Part shown: in pieces, positions 48,311 to 64,000 of the stretch
How the letters are laid out: every line of letters begins with the position of its first letter
Position numbering within the stretch: position 1 is the first letter of the stretch
Assembly: GCF_013373865.1 (NCBI RefSeq)
Contig: NC_050471.1
Coordinates: 7,229,307 to 7,293,306 of the forward strand
Reading direction: 5' to 3'
DNA from: Monomorium pharaonis
Taxonomy: Eukaryota > Arthropoda > Insecta > Hymenoptera > Formicidae
Length of the DNA stretch: 64,000 nucleotides
Program-made: the position numbers and the translations under genes
The notes under the pieces: model-generated
Database searches by the model: none
What the model was told of the DNA's origin: nothing
Seen by the model: only the letters and a program-made list of their open reading frames with translations

Positions 48311-51300
48311 CGATTCAGTTCTCGATTACGATCGCCTCCCAATCGAGCAATCGAAAGCGAAAAAAAAGGATGTAATATTCTGTACATAACGTTTTCCCGC
48401 GCGGAGGAAACGATTATCCTCGCGACGAGCGACGAAGGGAAGTGGAAAATCAGTTATCAGTTCTGCTCGTAATATTTACAAACTACCATTCATAAGATTC
48501 TTGATGATTATCGCTTAAAGCGAGGGAAATTCTGCACAGAGTATTTCCGAAGAGATGATCATTCATGTTGTACGACGATTAAAGTGCAGATAGTTCTATT
48601 ACGTATAGTAGCTTTACACTATTTGCAAATTACTATTTGTAGCAGCAACTCTTGATGAAATCACCTAATGAAAGAGAGCGAGGAAAAATAAATCTTGTAT
48701 AAATAATTGTCCACGTTAAACGATTTAAAAAATAAAAAAGATATATGATTGCTATTCTCGTCACTCTCTTGGAATAATTATTTAAAGCTGTATCTCTTAG
48801 TCTACATAGTGATAATATCACAAGTAAATTTTTATGTAAATATATTTTTTCGTAAAAAACAAATTCAAACAAGCTAAATATTTTAAATCGGAGATTGTAT
48901 TTTTCACGTTCACGTTTAATAAAATGTGCTTCAATTTACTCTTCAGTATTTACTTTCCTATTAAAATATATGTCTCCGTACACATATTCCCTCGAATGTT
49001 TCACGTTGTTTGTAAGTTGACATTTTTAAGATGCATTAGATAAGCGAAAGTCTAAAGTATTTACGATTCTTCGTCAATATCCTAATATTAAAATACTTTT
49101 TTACTCTATTAAACAGAAATTTGTTCAAATTTTTGTTATTTCCATTTTTCACCTATTTTCATTTTATTCGATCACGTCGAGCGTTAAATCGTTTCGAGAA
49201 CATCGGCCGTTCCTGCTCTCTCGCGAGACTCATCTTTCCTCTCTGCGAAACCGAAACTGTCGTGTTGATGCCGGAGTTACGAGCTACCCACCGAGACGAC
49301 GATTCGACACCCTCGCCACGTACTTTAAGGTTCATTCGCGGAAAATCGATTTGCCAAGCCGCATTCCTCCGAAGAAAATATTGCCTCGCGTCGTCTCTTC
49401 TCCTCGTCTGGTGCGCACGCTCGTCAGATTTTACGTTCCAGTAAACGCGAGATTATTGTCTGCTTTCCGCACGCACGCGCTATTATTTACCGTCGACAAC
49501 GGATCGTCGACAGCCACGAATGTACCAACAATTTTCGGCCATTACACAAACGTGTAGCGGGCGCGATATTCAAGTGGGGAAGATTTCGAGGACGGTGACT
49601 TTAAGTGCCAAAATAAACAAGCGTCTCTTAGAACCGCGACGATTGATTCCGCATTTTTACGAATTTCTGGTACTTTCGTTGTAACAATTGAGAAAACAGT
49701 CGATTCAAATATTCAAATCAATTTAATTTCTAAAAATAAATTGCAACATTATTTTCTCTTCTAAATAACTTTTAAATTGTTGGACAAGAGGTCAAATAAC
49801 AACAAATAATTACCGTAATACGCGCGAATCTAGTATGCAAACTTTTGCTTGACTTCACTCGCTCGACTTATCGTAGAAACTGGGTCCATGTCCAACGGAT
49901 ATTGGAATCGATGCTGTTTAGCATAACAGATGTTTATTAATTTTCCACAATCACTCGGGCGAGTTAATCTCAATCAAAGGTTAAGTTTTCCGACAGAAAT
50001 GTAATTCGACTTTGCAAAATGTTACCAATGTATGACACGAAAACACAAATATATTTTTGATTTTTAATTTACAATGATTTAATCAACATAATTTTTAATT
50101 CTAAAAATGTTGATTATCATTGCTGCCATAATAAAAATTATTTATAATGTAAAAGATTTATATTAAAATATTATTGTATAAGTCCTTTCTTTAAAAAGTA
50201 CGTTTAATTTCCTTATTTCAATATCTTTTTAGCCTCATTTTTAAATTCTTTTTGAGCACCTCATTTTCTACAGAATTTTTCCCCAATTTTCTTTCTCACC
50301 ATTATCATCCAATCTTTACTTGCTTCCTTTTTCGCTATTTAAACGCAATTTCAAGCCGAGGCTTCCATTTTAATTCCACGTAATCTATATGTTCACTCTC
50401 CTTACTCTTGGCGATGCCAATTTTCCATCTCCTTACTGGCGTACTTTAATCTTGGACCTGTTCTTTTAAATATTTCAATATATTCCATTACTTTCGGTTA
50501 TCCTCAAATACCATATCTCAATTCCCGTACCCTGTCCATTCTATTCTGCTGCAGCACGTCTCGATGTCTGCATCCTAGTCCATTTCTCATGTCCGTCTCT
50601 TCCCACTTGTGTTTTGAAGTTTTGATTGAATAATAGTCGACCTATATATCATTCTTTCGTACTTTCTCAATTTCTTGTATACTATACGTTCGTGTCGATT
50701 CCGGTTTACACGCCATTGCTAGATAACAATGCATGATGTGTTACTATTATAGTGTCACAAAAAAACATTTTATTTCCAACTATTTCACGCTACAACAAGA
50801 ATGCCACGTACAGCGACATTAAATAAAATCTACGCGCACACATATACCGTTGTATACATTATTCACCCATGACTTGTCCGAAAAAAAGCTCGTTTTTCCA
50901 TCAGATTTTTTTTACGGATCTTATAACTATAATCTTTTTTCTGATCAGATCGATGTTTACACGAATTCCTCTGTTTAAATCCCCTAAAATCCGTTTAAAT
51001 CCGTTGAATCATGCATCTCTGCGAAAGATCTGCCGGATTCTCTTCAGAACACGCACCGTATCCATAGTTATCAAAGACGGGAATCTGCGGAAAACCGAGC
51101 CGGCGACACACTCGCTTTCACGCCGCGAAACATGACGTCAATCAGTCGACGACGATCGATGCTATCAGTCCGATTGATATCTCTGGAAAAAAAAAAAGAG
51201 AAAGCGAAGAGCCGCCGCACTCGCACATTCGTGCTCATCGATCTGTTTTTCCATTCTGCCGTGAAAAAAGCCCTCCTTATTAATATCCGTGCACTATTTT

Positions 51301-52660
51301 TAATCCGATATTATTAACCGCCGCCATTACCATCCTGCCGAGCACGTGACGTGCGCTAATACATAGAAAAAAAATCGTCGACATAAATCTCGCACATCGG
51401 AGAAACAACAAAATTCCATCATGACAGCGGTTGATTGGAATCTCATTATAACGAGCCTATATGAAGTATAATACAAGGAATTTCGTTGTAACAAATACTT
51501 TATAAAAGGTAAATGGGGAATTGCTGAAATTATTGAGGCAGAACTTTTTTCGGCATTTCCTTACAAAATTTATTTTTACAGATTCATAAATATATATTCT
51601 TTTTGTACTATATATTATAATAAAAATAACGAATTTTTTTTCTGTAAAGTAAAATTCCATTCACTTCGTTCTGTTCATTTATTACAAAATAACAGCTATT
51701 AATTTTCGATTATATCATTCTATGTCATGTAATATATGTTCTTTTTCGGGTAAAAAAAGAATTTCCGTGATATTATTTGATACAATATCGACATATGATT
51801 AATTCTTACAAAATAAAATTCTATATATAAAATTTTAACGATCATAGAATAAAATGCTCTTGCGAACATATGAACTTATAACTTTGCTTTAACAAGATTG
51901 CATCCAGGATTATTGTCCATTGCGATATATACTTGCGATTCGATGTAACGAGATTTCAATACAAACTCAATTTAAAACATCAAATCGGGACGAAAAGTTC
52001 TTCCTTTTTATTCAGCTCGCACAGTTCAGTTACAGATAGTTATCTATGTCATTTTCGACTGACTGTAATCTTTAATAAACAATACTATACAATACTTTTA
52101 CTTTTCTTTTCTCTGAAAGAAAGTTTCGCTTTTAGAAACAAACTAATAACATTTGTACACAATTAAATTTACAATGCAATGTAAAATTCTAGTCTAGATA
52201 TTTTTTTCTCTTTTGAGCTAACAAAAGTTAGCGTAACGAAATAACATTCACATTATGTACTTTTATACAGACTTCAATGTATCTTAAAACAAGAAAATTT
52301 TCCAAGCGGTCTTTTCTCAGGCGTAGCATCTTTTTACCTTTGAAGGTTTGTGAAACATTGTGTAAAACAATTTCCACTGTCCCTTTTCGGAGCGGATTTC
52401 CGACCGCACGGACCGAACAGACGCAAAGGTAAAAACGACAATCGAGAAAAGACAAAAGAAACAAAAATTGAGAATCGAAAAGCAACGATCACGACAATGA
52501 CAGCTGTCACGGAATGCTTCGGCATTCGACTTGCAGGTGCAGAAAACTTGACCGAGTTTTCGAGTCGTACGCGACGCAGGGCGACCCAGATTTCATCCAC
52601 TGTTTTCCCTCCTACCCTTTCTTTTTCACCCTCCCATCATTCGCATCCCCGGGCTGAAAG
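48311..52660. other. upstream non-coding sequence
   Basis: AT-rich overall with a CpG-richer patch at 49.15-49.57 kb and a pyrimidine-rich stretch at 50.2-50.7 kb. No gene supported. Confidence 0.65.
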
Positions 52661-52666
52661 CCTCCT

Positions 52667-56217
<3,551 letters not shown>

Positions 56218-56478
56218 CCCTAATAGCACAATACATTGGTAGTACATTGGTTAATATTGGCTAAACATTGGTTATATTGAGAATGTATTAGCCAATGTTT
56301 TCCCAATGTAACGTCAATATTGGTCATAAAATATTGATTCCACATTAGAATGCAATTAATGTCTAATATGAAAAATTAATTGGTTCAACATTGGCTACTT
56401 TACAATATTGGACTAATATTAGGAATATTGCTTTTACATTACTTACCAATATTGCGCCAATATTTTGTGCTACTAGGG
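56218..56478. mobile_element. 261-bp MITE with CCCTARTAGCACA ends
   Basis: Ends CCCTAATAGCACAATACATT and (complement) CCCTAGTAGCACAAAATATT pair over about 33 bp with few mismatches. The interior is built of repeated ACATTGGTTA / AATATTGG units in both orientations, so the element is largely self-complementary. It has no coding capacity. The flanks are AT-rich and no clean target duplication is visible, so the superfamily is unassigned. Confidence 0.75.
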
Positions 56479-57961
56479 TTATTATAATAAATTCATTTTT
56501 TATAATAATTAGTGTATGAAATATTTTAATAAATCTCGCGAAGCTAAATAAAAAAGATTAGTAAAGAAGATTTGCCTTTATATGATTCATAACGCAAATG
56601 TTGCATAATACACATTATTTTCTGTTTAATTAAAAATTTTTTTTTTTGCTATTATGACAGTTTTTGGAAGAACTGTACGCAAGTCTAAGTACACATTTCA
56701 TTAAGAAAAAAAAGATGACTTGTGGCGGGAAGTGGGTGACCTGATATTTAAGCCATTAGGTACGGAAGGGTTAAGGGCCGCCTCATCGCGACTGCATTGT
56801 TCATTCTGAATCTTCCTCGTTCGCACTCCGTTTTCATCCTTCTTCCCATTTAGATCATATCTTAGCGAGACAATAAACCCAACGAACTGCACCGCGCTTG
56901 TAATTAAAGCGGACAGACCTTCATTTCTCAATAAAACCGTCGATTAAAAATAGATTTAGCATTTATATATATTCCTTTTAAATATATATAATGTACATGA
57001 ATTAAATATAAAAACATATAACAAAAAATAATGTTTTTCGAGAGGGAAAGAAAGAAAGACTATATCTTTATATAATAAAAATTCAATAAATATATTACTT
57101 TAATTTAATTACTATAATTGAGAATTTTCATTATTATAATAGCTCTCATTATTCGACTAATTTTAAACAAAATAATATAAATAAAAGTAATTACAATGTA
57201 ACAGAATAACTTAATTTACAATAATTAAAGATACGAAAAATGTATGGGGATACTTATCTAAAAAGAGTCATTCCTAGTATTCTCACTGAATCATTTTCAT
57301 ACAAATCTCGATCATAGAAGTTTGAAAGAAGATTAAAAAGACAACAGAAAGCAGGAAGACGATTGCGATTGACAGGAATTAGGTGGAATATGGAACGTCG
57401 AATTCTATTCGACTGTCTACTATTATCCTTTCTCGCTTTCATTCCTCGTACATCCCTGTCCAATCAGACCGCTGGCAGGTACGTGGGTGTCGTGGAGGTT
57501 GAAGATAAGTTGTCGCCACTGAGATGACTTTGGATAATTTTACACCACATCCGCGCAGAAAAGCGCGGTTTTTTATACGTTCACATGGCGCTTCTACGCC
57601 TTTAACCCTTCCGCCATCAAAGGCGAAGTAACGAGATTATTCTACAGAGCAGAATTAAGGGGACCAGAAGCCTTTGAAGAGCAAAAAAACTATCGCTCAG
57701 GGATTGATGTTCAAAGGTGGATCGCGAAAGTGTGACAAAGAGATAATATGACGACTTTAATACGCACCTTTATTAACGCTCCAATATCGAATATACAGGA
57801 AAATTGATAGGAAAAAGAAAACCGTGACCAGATATATTTCTGTAGATGTAATGTATAAAAATATTTTGTATAAAAATAAGAAATATCAAATAAATCATAT
57901 TTCCCGAATCTTTTACAAAAATATAGGAAAATATATGTCGACGGTTTTATGTAGCACCTAA

Positions 57962-57981
57962 ATATATATATATATATATAT
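57962..57981. repeat. (TA)n microsatellite
   Basis: Ten TA units. Confidence 0.9.
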
Positions 57982-60900
57982 CTGCGAGGCACAAAGTTGT
58001 ACTATATTTATAGAATGTCTTTGTTTGTTTGACTACATTGCACCTCGATAGAAGAGAAAACCAAACGAAAACAAGAAACACGAAGAATGATTTTTCCTCT
58101 ATGTCGGGAATTAAAAGAAAAAAATTGCTGCGCAAATGCACTTGGTGTGATGTTTAATTTTTAAACAACTGCACTTAATTCACACGTCAAGTGCGGCACT
58201 TTCTCCGGGAAACCACGCATTGCAAAGTAAATAAAAAATATAGGCAAAAAGTGTCACGCCCGTTCATAAAGATTGCTGCAACAGTAACTTCTTTCTTGCA
58301 ACTAGTCCAAAGCTAAACAAAAAAATTATCTGAATGAAAAGCAGTCCCTCTCTAAGTAAAAAACGAATTATCACGATTAATCTTTTACAAAAGTAGTACA
58401 AAATAAACTAATAAAATATATATCCTATGCATTATAAATGAAATGTTCAATGAAATGCTATCGTACCAATTATCGGTAAAAGAGCATTGATTTCTTTCGC
58501 GTTCTCTTTGAGTGCGTTCGATGTTTCTAAGAGAGAGCGGATCCAAACAGGACTAAAAAGAAGTAGGCTTTTCTTTGTGATTTAATACGGGCTTCCACTT
58601 GAATAATCGCTCACAATTGTCGTCTGAAATAACTTTGAGCAAGGCAGGTCAAAATATACAGACAATTAAGTATAATTAATTTAATCCACGGGATATCTCA
58701 ATAAATGAAGAGATAATTTGCGATGAATAAGTGATATATTCGAGTGTTAACAATTGATTTCGTTTCGATCGGTGCAATTCGTCGAAAAAAGAAATGAGTA
58801 AAGAGTAGCGGTCTTCTACCTTTAATTTCTACTTTAGACAATTTTATCACGTAACCTCTTTAAAAATAAACGTAATTATTGTACTTAATTAGAGTATAAA
58901 AGATAGAAATGTTTCACAAAATTCTCATTTTAATTTTTTATTAATCACTAAATATTAATTTCAACATTCGACTTTTATTAAACTCAATTACAGTTTCTTT
59001 ATCTCTTAGACGATAAAAGGTTTTTATCATCTTTATTATTCCCCAAAAATAATAAAGCTTCAATTTTGCACTTTGATATTTTTCAGTCTCCGCTCTGTTT
59101 TTCTTTTTTTACCGCTTTTATTAACGCTATTATCATATTATTATCGTTATCGTCGGTATAAGCTTGATTTCGACGATTTTATAAATTGAAATAACTACGA
59201 CGTGTAAATGACGGAGGACATGTCCATCCTCACTGCAAGCTCATCCGTTCTCCTCGTTGAACTTACGTTAAAGGTCGAAAGTCATTGCGTACGCGGGATA
59301 ACGTACGGCAGATAGGTATGCTATTCATGTGCTGTATCTGGCTACTAGTTAGCTCAAATGTAACGTCATTTCAGAAGCATGCCGATGACATCAACGACGC
59401 TATTGACATCGATGGTATTTCAATTATTGCTGTTTGGAATACAAGCAAAAATCGGATAATTGGCTATAACAGCTGTTATTACACGGTTTTCTTAACATTT
59501 TAATGTATACGTTGATTACGTTTATTTTTATATATTTACAGTACTCTTCTGTGGAAGTAATTAATCGATTAACAATTGAGACCAAAGTAACATTAAAGTA
59601 CTAAAAATATTTTTCAACGTTCCAGGTCGTGCAGCTCTCGTTATCTCCTTTCTGCAATTTTTTGCAGCACTTATGTTCTTTCTCCTAGTTTTATGATCCA
59701 ACTTTGTTAAGTTCACACTCCTCGCTTCCGAAACTTTCTTGCTTGTTGTTCAAGCGAGCGCCCTGCTTTCCGGCGAGCATACCAAATAAAATTTGTAATT
59801 AATTACATTAAAAATTATATCAAAAAGTTGAACGGGCAAACACGCGTCAGGATGGATTCCATTTATCTTTAGGCGCATTTAGAACAATGGACGAGTCATC
59901 GGCTTTCCCGGGAAATTTTTATCGTATCGGCGCAATTTGGACTTATTGCTTCACTTTTCCGATAGACCCGACCCGTCAGGGATTGATTTTCCTCGATATA
60001 GCCAGGCGACAATGACGGTGACGAAAACAACGTCGTTGGCCTGCGGCTTTCGTCATTCGCCGGGTAGCCCGTTGTAACGTCGCATCTGCGCGATTATATT
60101 GTGTAACACAGGAGTAGAGAATTTTAATCGAATCACACGATCGGTCTATCAAAGAGCGGCTTCACGATAACGTCACATCCGTATCGGCCAATGAGGATCG
60201 ACCTAGAAATCACACGCGTCTTCATAAATGTATCATGAGCTTTCTATGGCTAAAACCATGATCGGCTGGCCAGAAACTGCACGAGAGATGATTCGACATC
60301 GCAGATAGATCGATTCTCAAATGGATCTACATTTCACGCCCTTTGGCCGCAGACTTATTTATAGTTGGAAAAACTATCTTCTATTATATAAAATTTTCAA
60401 AATTAAAATTTTTTGTCCATTTAATCTAATATCGATCATAAAAACCAATCAGTTTTATTAAAATTTCTTAATTAATTATATTAATGGGGAGATTTTGTCA
60501 AATAATTATTATATTAGAAACTGGATTTTTTCATCTTCCTATTTTGATTAAATCTAATGATGCAATTTCTTTTTCTTTCAAACAGCGTTTGAATTTATTG
60601 GTATTCTTTTTCAATAGATGCATGCAAATTATTTATTTAAGGGGAATATGTTGAATTATTGCAGTCGCTAAACTGAAAAGTCATTTATTGAAAAGTTATT
60701 AGTAAATGACTACTTTTAAAAAATGTAAAATAATGAAACTTCATAATAAAATTGTAAATTAATTTGTTTTTTTAGATCAAATTTTTATTCAGGTTTAAGT
60801 AGAATATATTTTTTATTTGAAAATGTAATTATATAATTTATTGTCATTAACTAGCGAACCAAATTCGAAAGCGGTTCATTAGTGAATGATTATTCATGCC

Positions 60901-63374
60901 AACAAATTAGAAATTGTATTTTAATATTCATGTATAAGTATTAGCCTTTTTAATTCTTAATGACTTTTAAAAAGTTAATTGTTACAAGGCTATTTTTAAA
61001 TTAAAATATGTTTTTATATATGTATTCTTTTTGTTTTAAAATAAAAATTTGTATCATTAATTAACTAACCGTCCATTTACTGGAATTTTTTGCATTTTTT
61101 ACTTTTTTAAAAAAAACTTTTTTTAAATTTTTTAGATGTAACATATGATATTTTTAAAGAATAAATATACAGCTCTTAGTATTCAGGGTTTACTTTTTTT
61201 TTATATATGTGCTATAATTCATAATATATGTCGTGAAATATTATATATCTATATTCGAATTTACAAGATAAGTGAAGAGCAAAAGAATTATGATTTAATG
61301 GAAGCTGGAAAGCTCCAGCCTTAAAAAGACATCCCGCTGAGCAAACGACGAAGAAAGCTCAGCAATATGCGAAGGCACGTGCCTCGTCTAGCAGAGATAG
61401 CAATAATTTCATTTTCTTCGATCGCGAAGACCCTATCACCCCGTGTCAACGAACAACCAGACGTCCTAACTCAATAATAAAGCTGTCAACATAAAAGGGC
61501 TGAATCCATTTCGATATATTACAGTCTCTTTAATCACAATCTTCAAACCTTCTTTTCTCTCTCGATTTTTAGATGTAATGTATATCGTTATCTTACATTA
61601 TATTCCACACAATTAATTAAAATTTCAACACGATAATTAATATGCAGGGGGCAAAGATTTGTTTGATATTTATTTCAAGTTTCTGACAAAATTCAGACAC
61701 GCTCAGTAATGCAGGTTCTACAAACAGTACGCCCTATCTTTTATCTATCTCGTACTATCTCATACTTCTTATCTTAAACTTTATATACATCAATTCGAGA
61801 AGGCTCCTTAAAACCAGATAACCCGGACGATCGTTAAGGGAGAATATACCGAGCGGAAATAAAGTCCGGCGAAGTTCGCCGCGCGCACGGTCGGTCCTTT
61901 CCTGTGGAAAGTTCGGGAGGAGGAATATAAATCCACGGGTGAGTCGGAAGGAAGTATCGCCGAGGAAATTTACGTTTGCCGGACGAAGCTCCATCGATCT
62001 ACAAAACAACCCGGTGCGATGCCTCCGCGCGATTCGCCGTCGTGTATAACGACTTTATCGGCATGCCGATAATGGGTCAGAATTGCGACGGGTCATGACG
62101 AGCGTATACATACCGGGGCTTCGTAAGTCAAGCCACCCGAATCTCATTAGATCTAGCCATCCGCGCTTTTACCCTGATATCGGAAAATATCCGAAAGATC
62201 CGAGCTTCTTGGCAAACATTAAGATTCACGATCCTCTCTCTATAACCATCACCGGCTCATTACCATTGAGCTTTAATTAGGCTGTACTGTCGTCCAATTA
62301 TCCCCATCCAATTATTGCGCTTTCCTTGAGGGGCGCGAATTCTTTTTAATTCTTTTTAAATTTTTAAGTGATTCTTTTAAGTTATTTGTTTAATTTATTC
62401 AAGAGATCTACGGCCGTTCTAGCTATCACCGGCCTGACCACCATGAGACTTCCTTATTGCTTACAACGTGAAAGTGATATACAATAACAAAGGTAAATGG
62501 ATTGATGCCTCCTTAAGAGGACAATAAAAGCTTTCACACAATCTCTTTCTCGATCGGCCGCTCGAGAATTAATTTATTTCCTTCACGTGTCCAAACGTGA
62601 TATTTATTACGCAATCTACGTTCTCTTTGTGGATAATCTACTTAAATTCGAAATGCATGTAAAAAAATTACAATTTATAAGTACAATTAATTAAATTAGT
62701 ATGTATAAAATATAATTTAAACATAAAATAAACTGTGGCATAGAAATAACTGTGGAGATATTTTCTAATTATATTTGACAAGACGCGACGGTATTTCGTG
62801 TGAAGATCACGTGCCATGCAATCTCTGCAACGTGTAAATTAATGAGAGAGATAATCGAGCGTGTGCGTTAAAGCGAGGCAATCGAGCGCTGTTAAAAGCG
62901 CCTTTATTTGGGCGTATTAACGGAAGGATTTAGCGGCGCGAGTCTTTTGACGAAGTATATTCCCCGCCAGCCACGTTAACGGCTTCCGTTAAGGTTTATG
63001 ACGGTCGTCCCCCTAAATCTCCGGGCGAGATATCCAGATCCGGAAGGAACGACGAAATAAAAGCGGACGACACCCGGAACCAACCGGACACGCCGTTACG
63101 CGTGGGCGTTTTATTACAAAATATTATTCCCGGGAGAACGCGACGGCAGCAATGGCGGCAGCATGCAGTCGCCGGGGTTTACTGACCCGGCAGGCAGACG
63201 ACGATGTCGCCGCTCCGTTTTCATCGAGTGTAAGCCGAGAAATGTCCCCGCCGTCTTGTAAATTTCACGCGCACTTTCCGGAGTTTCGCTTTATCGTCCC
63301 GATAAAGCTTGCTTGTGCAGGCGAGGAACAACATTGAAAGGTTTCTTTTCATGATTATGGGCATTCTCGGAGAA

Positions 63375-63396
63375 GAGACGAGACGAGACGAGACGA
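63375..63396. repeat. GAGAC pentanucleotide repeat
   Basis: GAGACGAGACGAGACGAGAC: four tandem pentamers. Confidence 0.9.
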
Positions 63397-64000
63397 GTGA
63401 AAGTGCAATCGTTCCTTTGGAATAAAATAACAATATCACTTCACGACGCGAAGTATAAAGTGATTATTTAAAAAATTGTAACATGAATCAAAATGTACAT
63501 CAAAAACTATATTTTACTTTAGAGAAAGATCTCTCGTGTAATTACGACGACGTAAAATAAAAGCGTTTTACCGCGTCGTTGTCCTTACTTTAAAGAAATG
63601 CTAGGGAGTATAAATTTGAAAATATCTTACATAAGGCTTAATATTAAAAATATATATCGATGCCGTGAGGGATGCCGAAGGGTTCGCGTGAACTATGCGT
63701 GCGTGCGAAGGGACAATAAAAGGTCCGTTAATGGCAATCTAATTTTCGTAAATATCAGGAAAATGTCAGCAGGGTGACGTGTGGGCCGCTAGTAGTTACT
63801 GCCCTGCTAAGCCAGCCCTGCGGACGATAATCTCTAATTATTTGAAAAAACTTCTTTCCTTCTACGGCTTACTTTTTTTTATGTCGCAAATTCCTCAAGT
63901 TTGCCAGATTGGCTGATGCAAAGTTTCGCGCGTTCTTCGATTTTATCGAAAATTTTGAAGAGATGGTAGTAATAATTGACAATTTGACGAAATCTGGGAA

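Larger units (their letters stand above)
56479..64000. other. upstream non-coding sequence to the right edge
   Basis: 7.5 kb without a supported gene. It is AT-rich, with GC-richer patches at 59.9-60.3, 61.8-62.3 and 62.9-63.4 kb. Short repeats: (TA)n at 57962-57981 and a GAGAC-type pentamer at 63375-63396. Confidence 0.6.

Noticed and set aside
47617..48472. Overlapping long open frames on both strands (256 residues minus, 220 residues plus)
   Set aside because: Poly-Ala and poly-Pro come from (GGC)n and (TCC)n tracts; open on both strands because of GC richness, with no family resemblance.
56755..57620. Inverted CGGAAGGGTTAA and TTAACCCTTCCG motifs about 850 bp apart, resembling piggyBac ends
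   Set aside because: They face outward (the CGGAAGGG-TTAA end is on the left), so they do not bound an element between them; at most two unrelated half-elements.

Overview
The window is animal, almost certainly insect, genomic DNA. It is AT-rich and gene-sparse, with kilobase introns, many (GA/CT)n microsatellites, small inverted-repeat transposons and a few GC/CpG-rich islands. Hymenoptera (ant-like) is my best guess from overall texture and protein similarity; I could not test this.

The only gene I can recognise lies on the minus strand. It is the 5' part of the CaV2-type voltage-gated calcium channel alpha-1 subunit, the orthologue of Drosophila cacophony (cac) and of vertebrate N/P/Q-type channels. 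I reconstructed it exon by exon from splice sites, reading phase and channel motifs. Coding sequence runs from an apparent first coding exon at 42190-42158 down to 109, where the gene leaves the window inside the pore loop of repeat II. In transcript order the exons are: candidate start 42158-42190; N-terminal exon 15489-15612; 14398-14792 (poly-Gly, IS1-IS3); alternative IS4 exons 13469-13569 and 10386-10489; 8962-9117 (IS5); 8483-8703 (repeat I pore); 6503-6606 (IS6); alternative I-II linker exons 6264-6379 and 5445-5560; 4960-5019 and 4183-4284 (acidic/basic linker); a 21-nt candidate microexon 3317-3337; 780-992 (IIS1); 109-536 (IIS2-IIS5). All phases join without conflict.

The most interesting biology is the two mutually exclusive exon pairs, which give four combinations. 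One pair swaps the repeat I voltage sensor. The other swaps the beta-subunit/G-beta-gamma docking region: one version has a recognisable AID with a QXXER motif, the other has lost most of it. Exon lengths are such that including or skipping both members of a pair breaks the frame. Two N-terminal routes and a lysine-rich microexon add further diversity.

Layout: 1-15.6 kb is the exon-dense body. 15.6-42.2 kb is a very long 5' intron with a CpG-rich CRE-bearing block near 22.5-23.0 kb and many small transposons. 42.2-44.4 kb is a GC-rich, strand-asymmetric purine/pyrimidine island that probably holds the promoter and 5'UTR. 44.4-64 kb is upstream sequence with another CpG-rich island at 47.8-48.3 kb and no gene I can support. 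I saw no tRNA, rRNA or CRISPR array.
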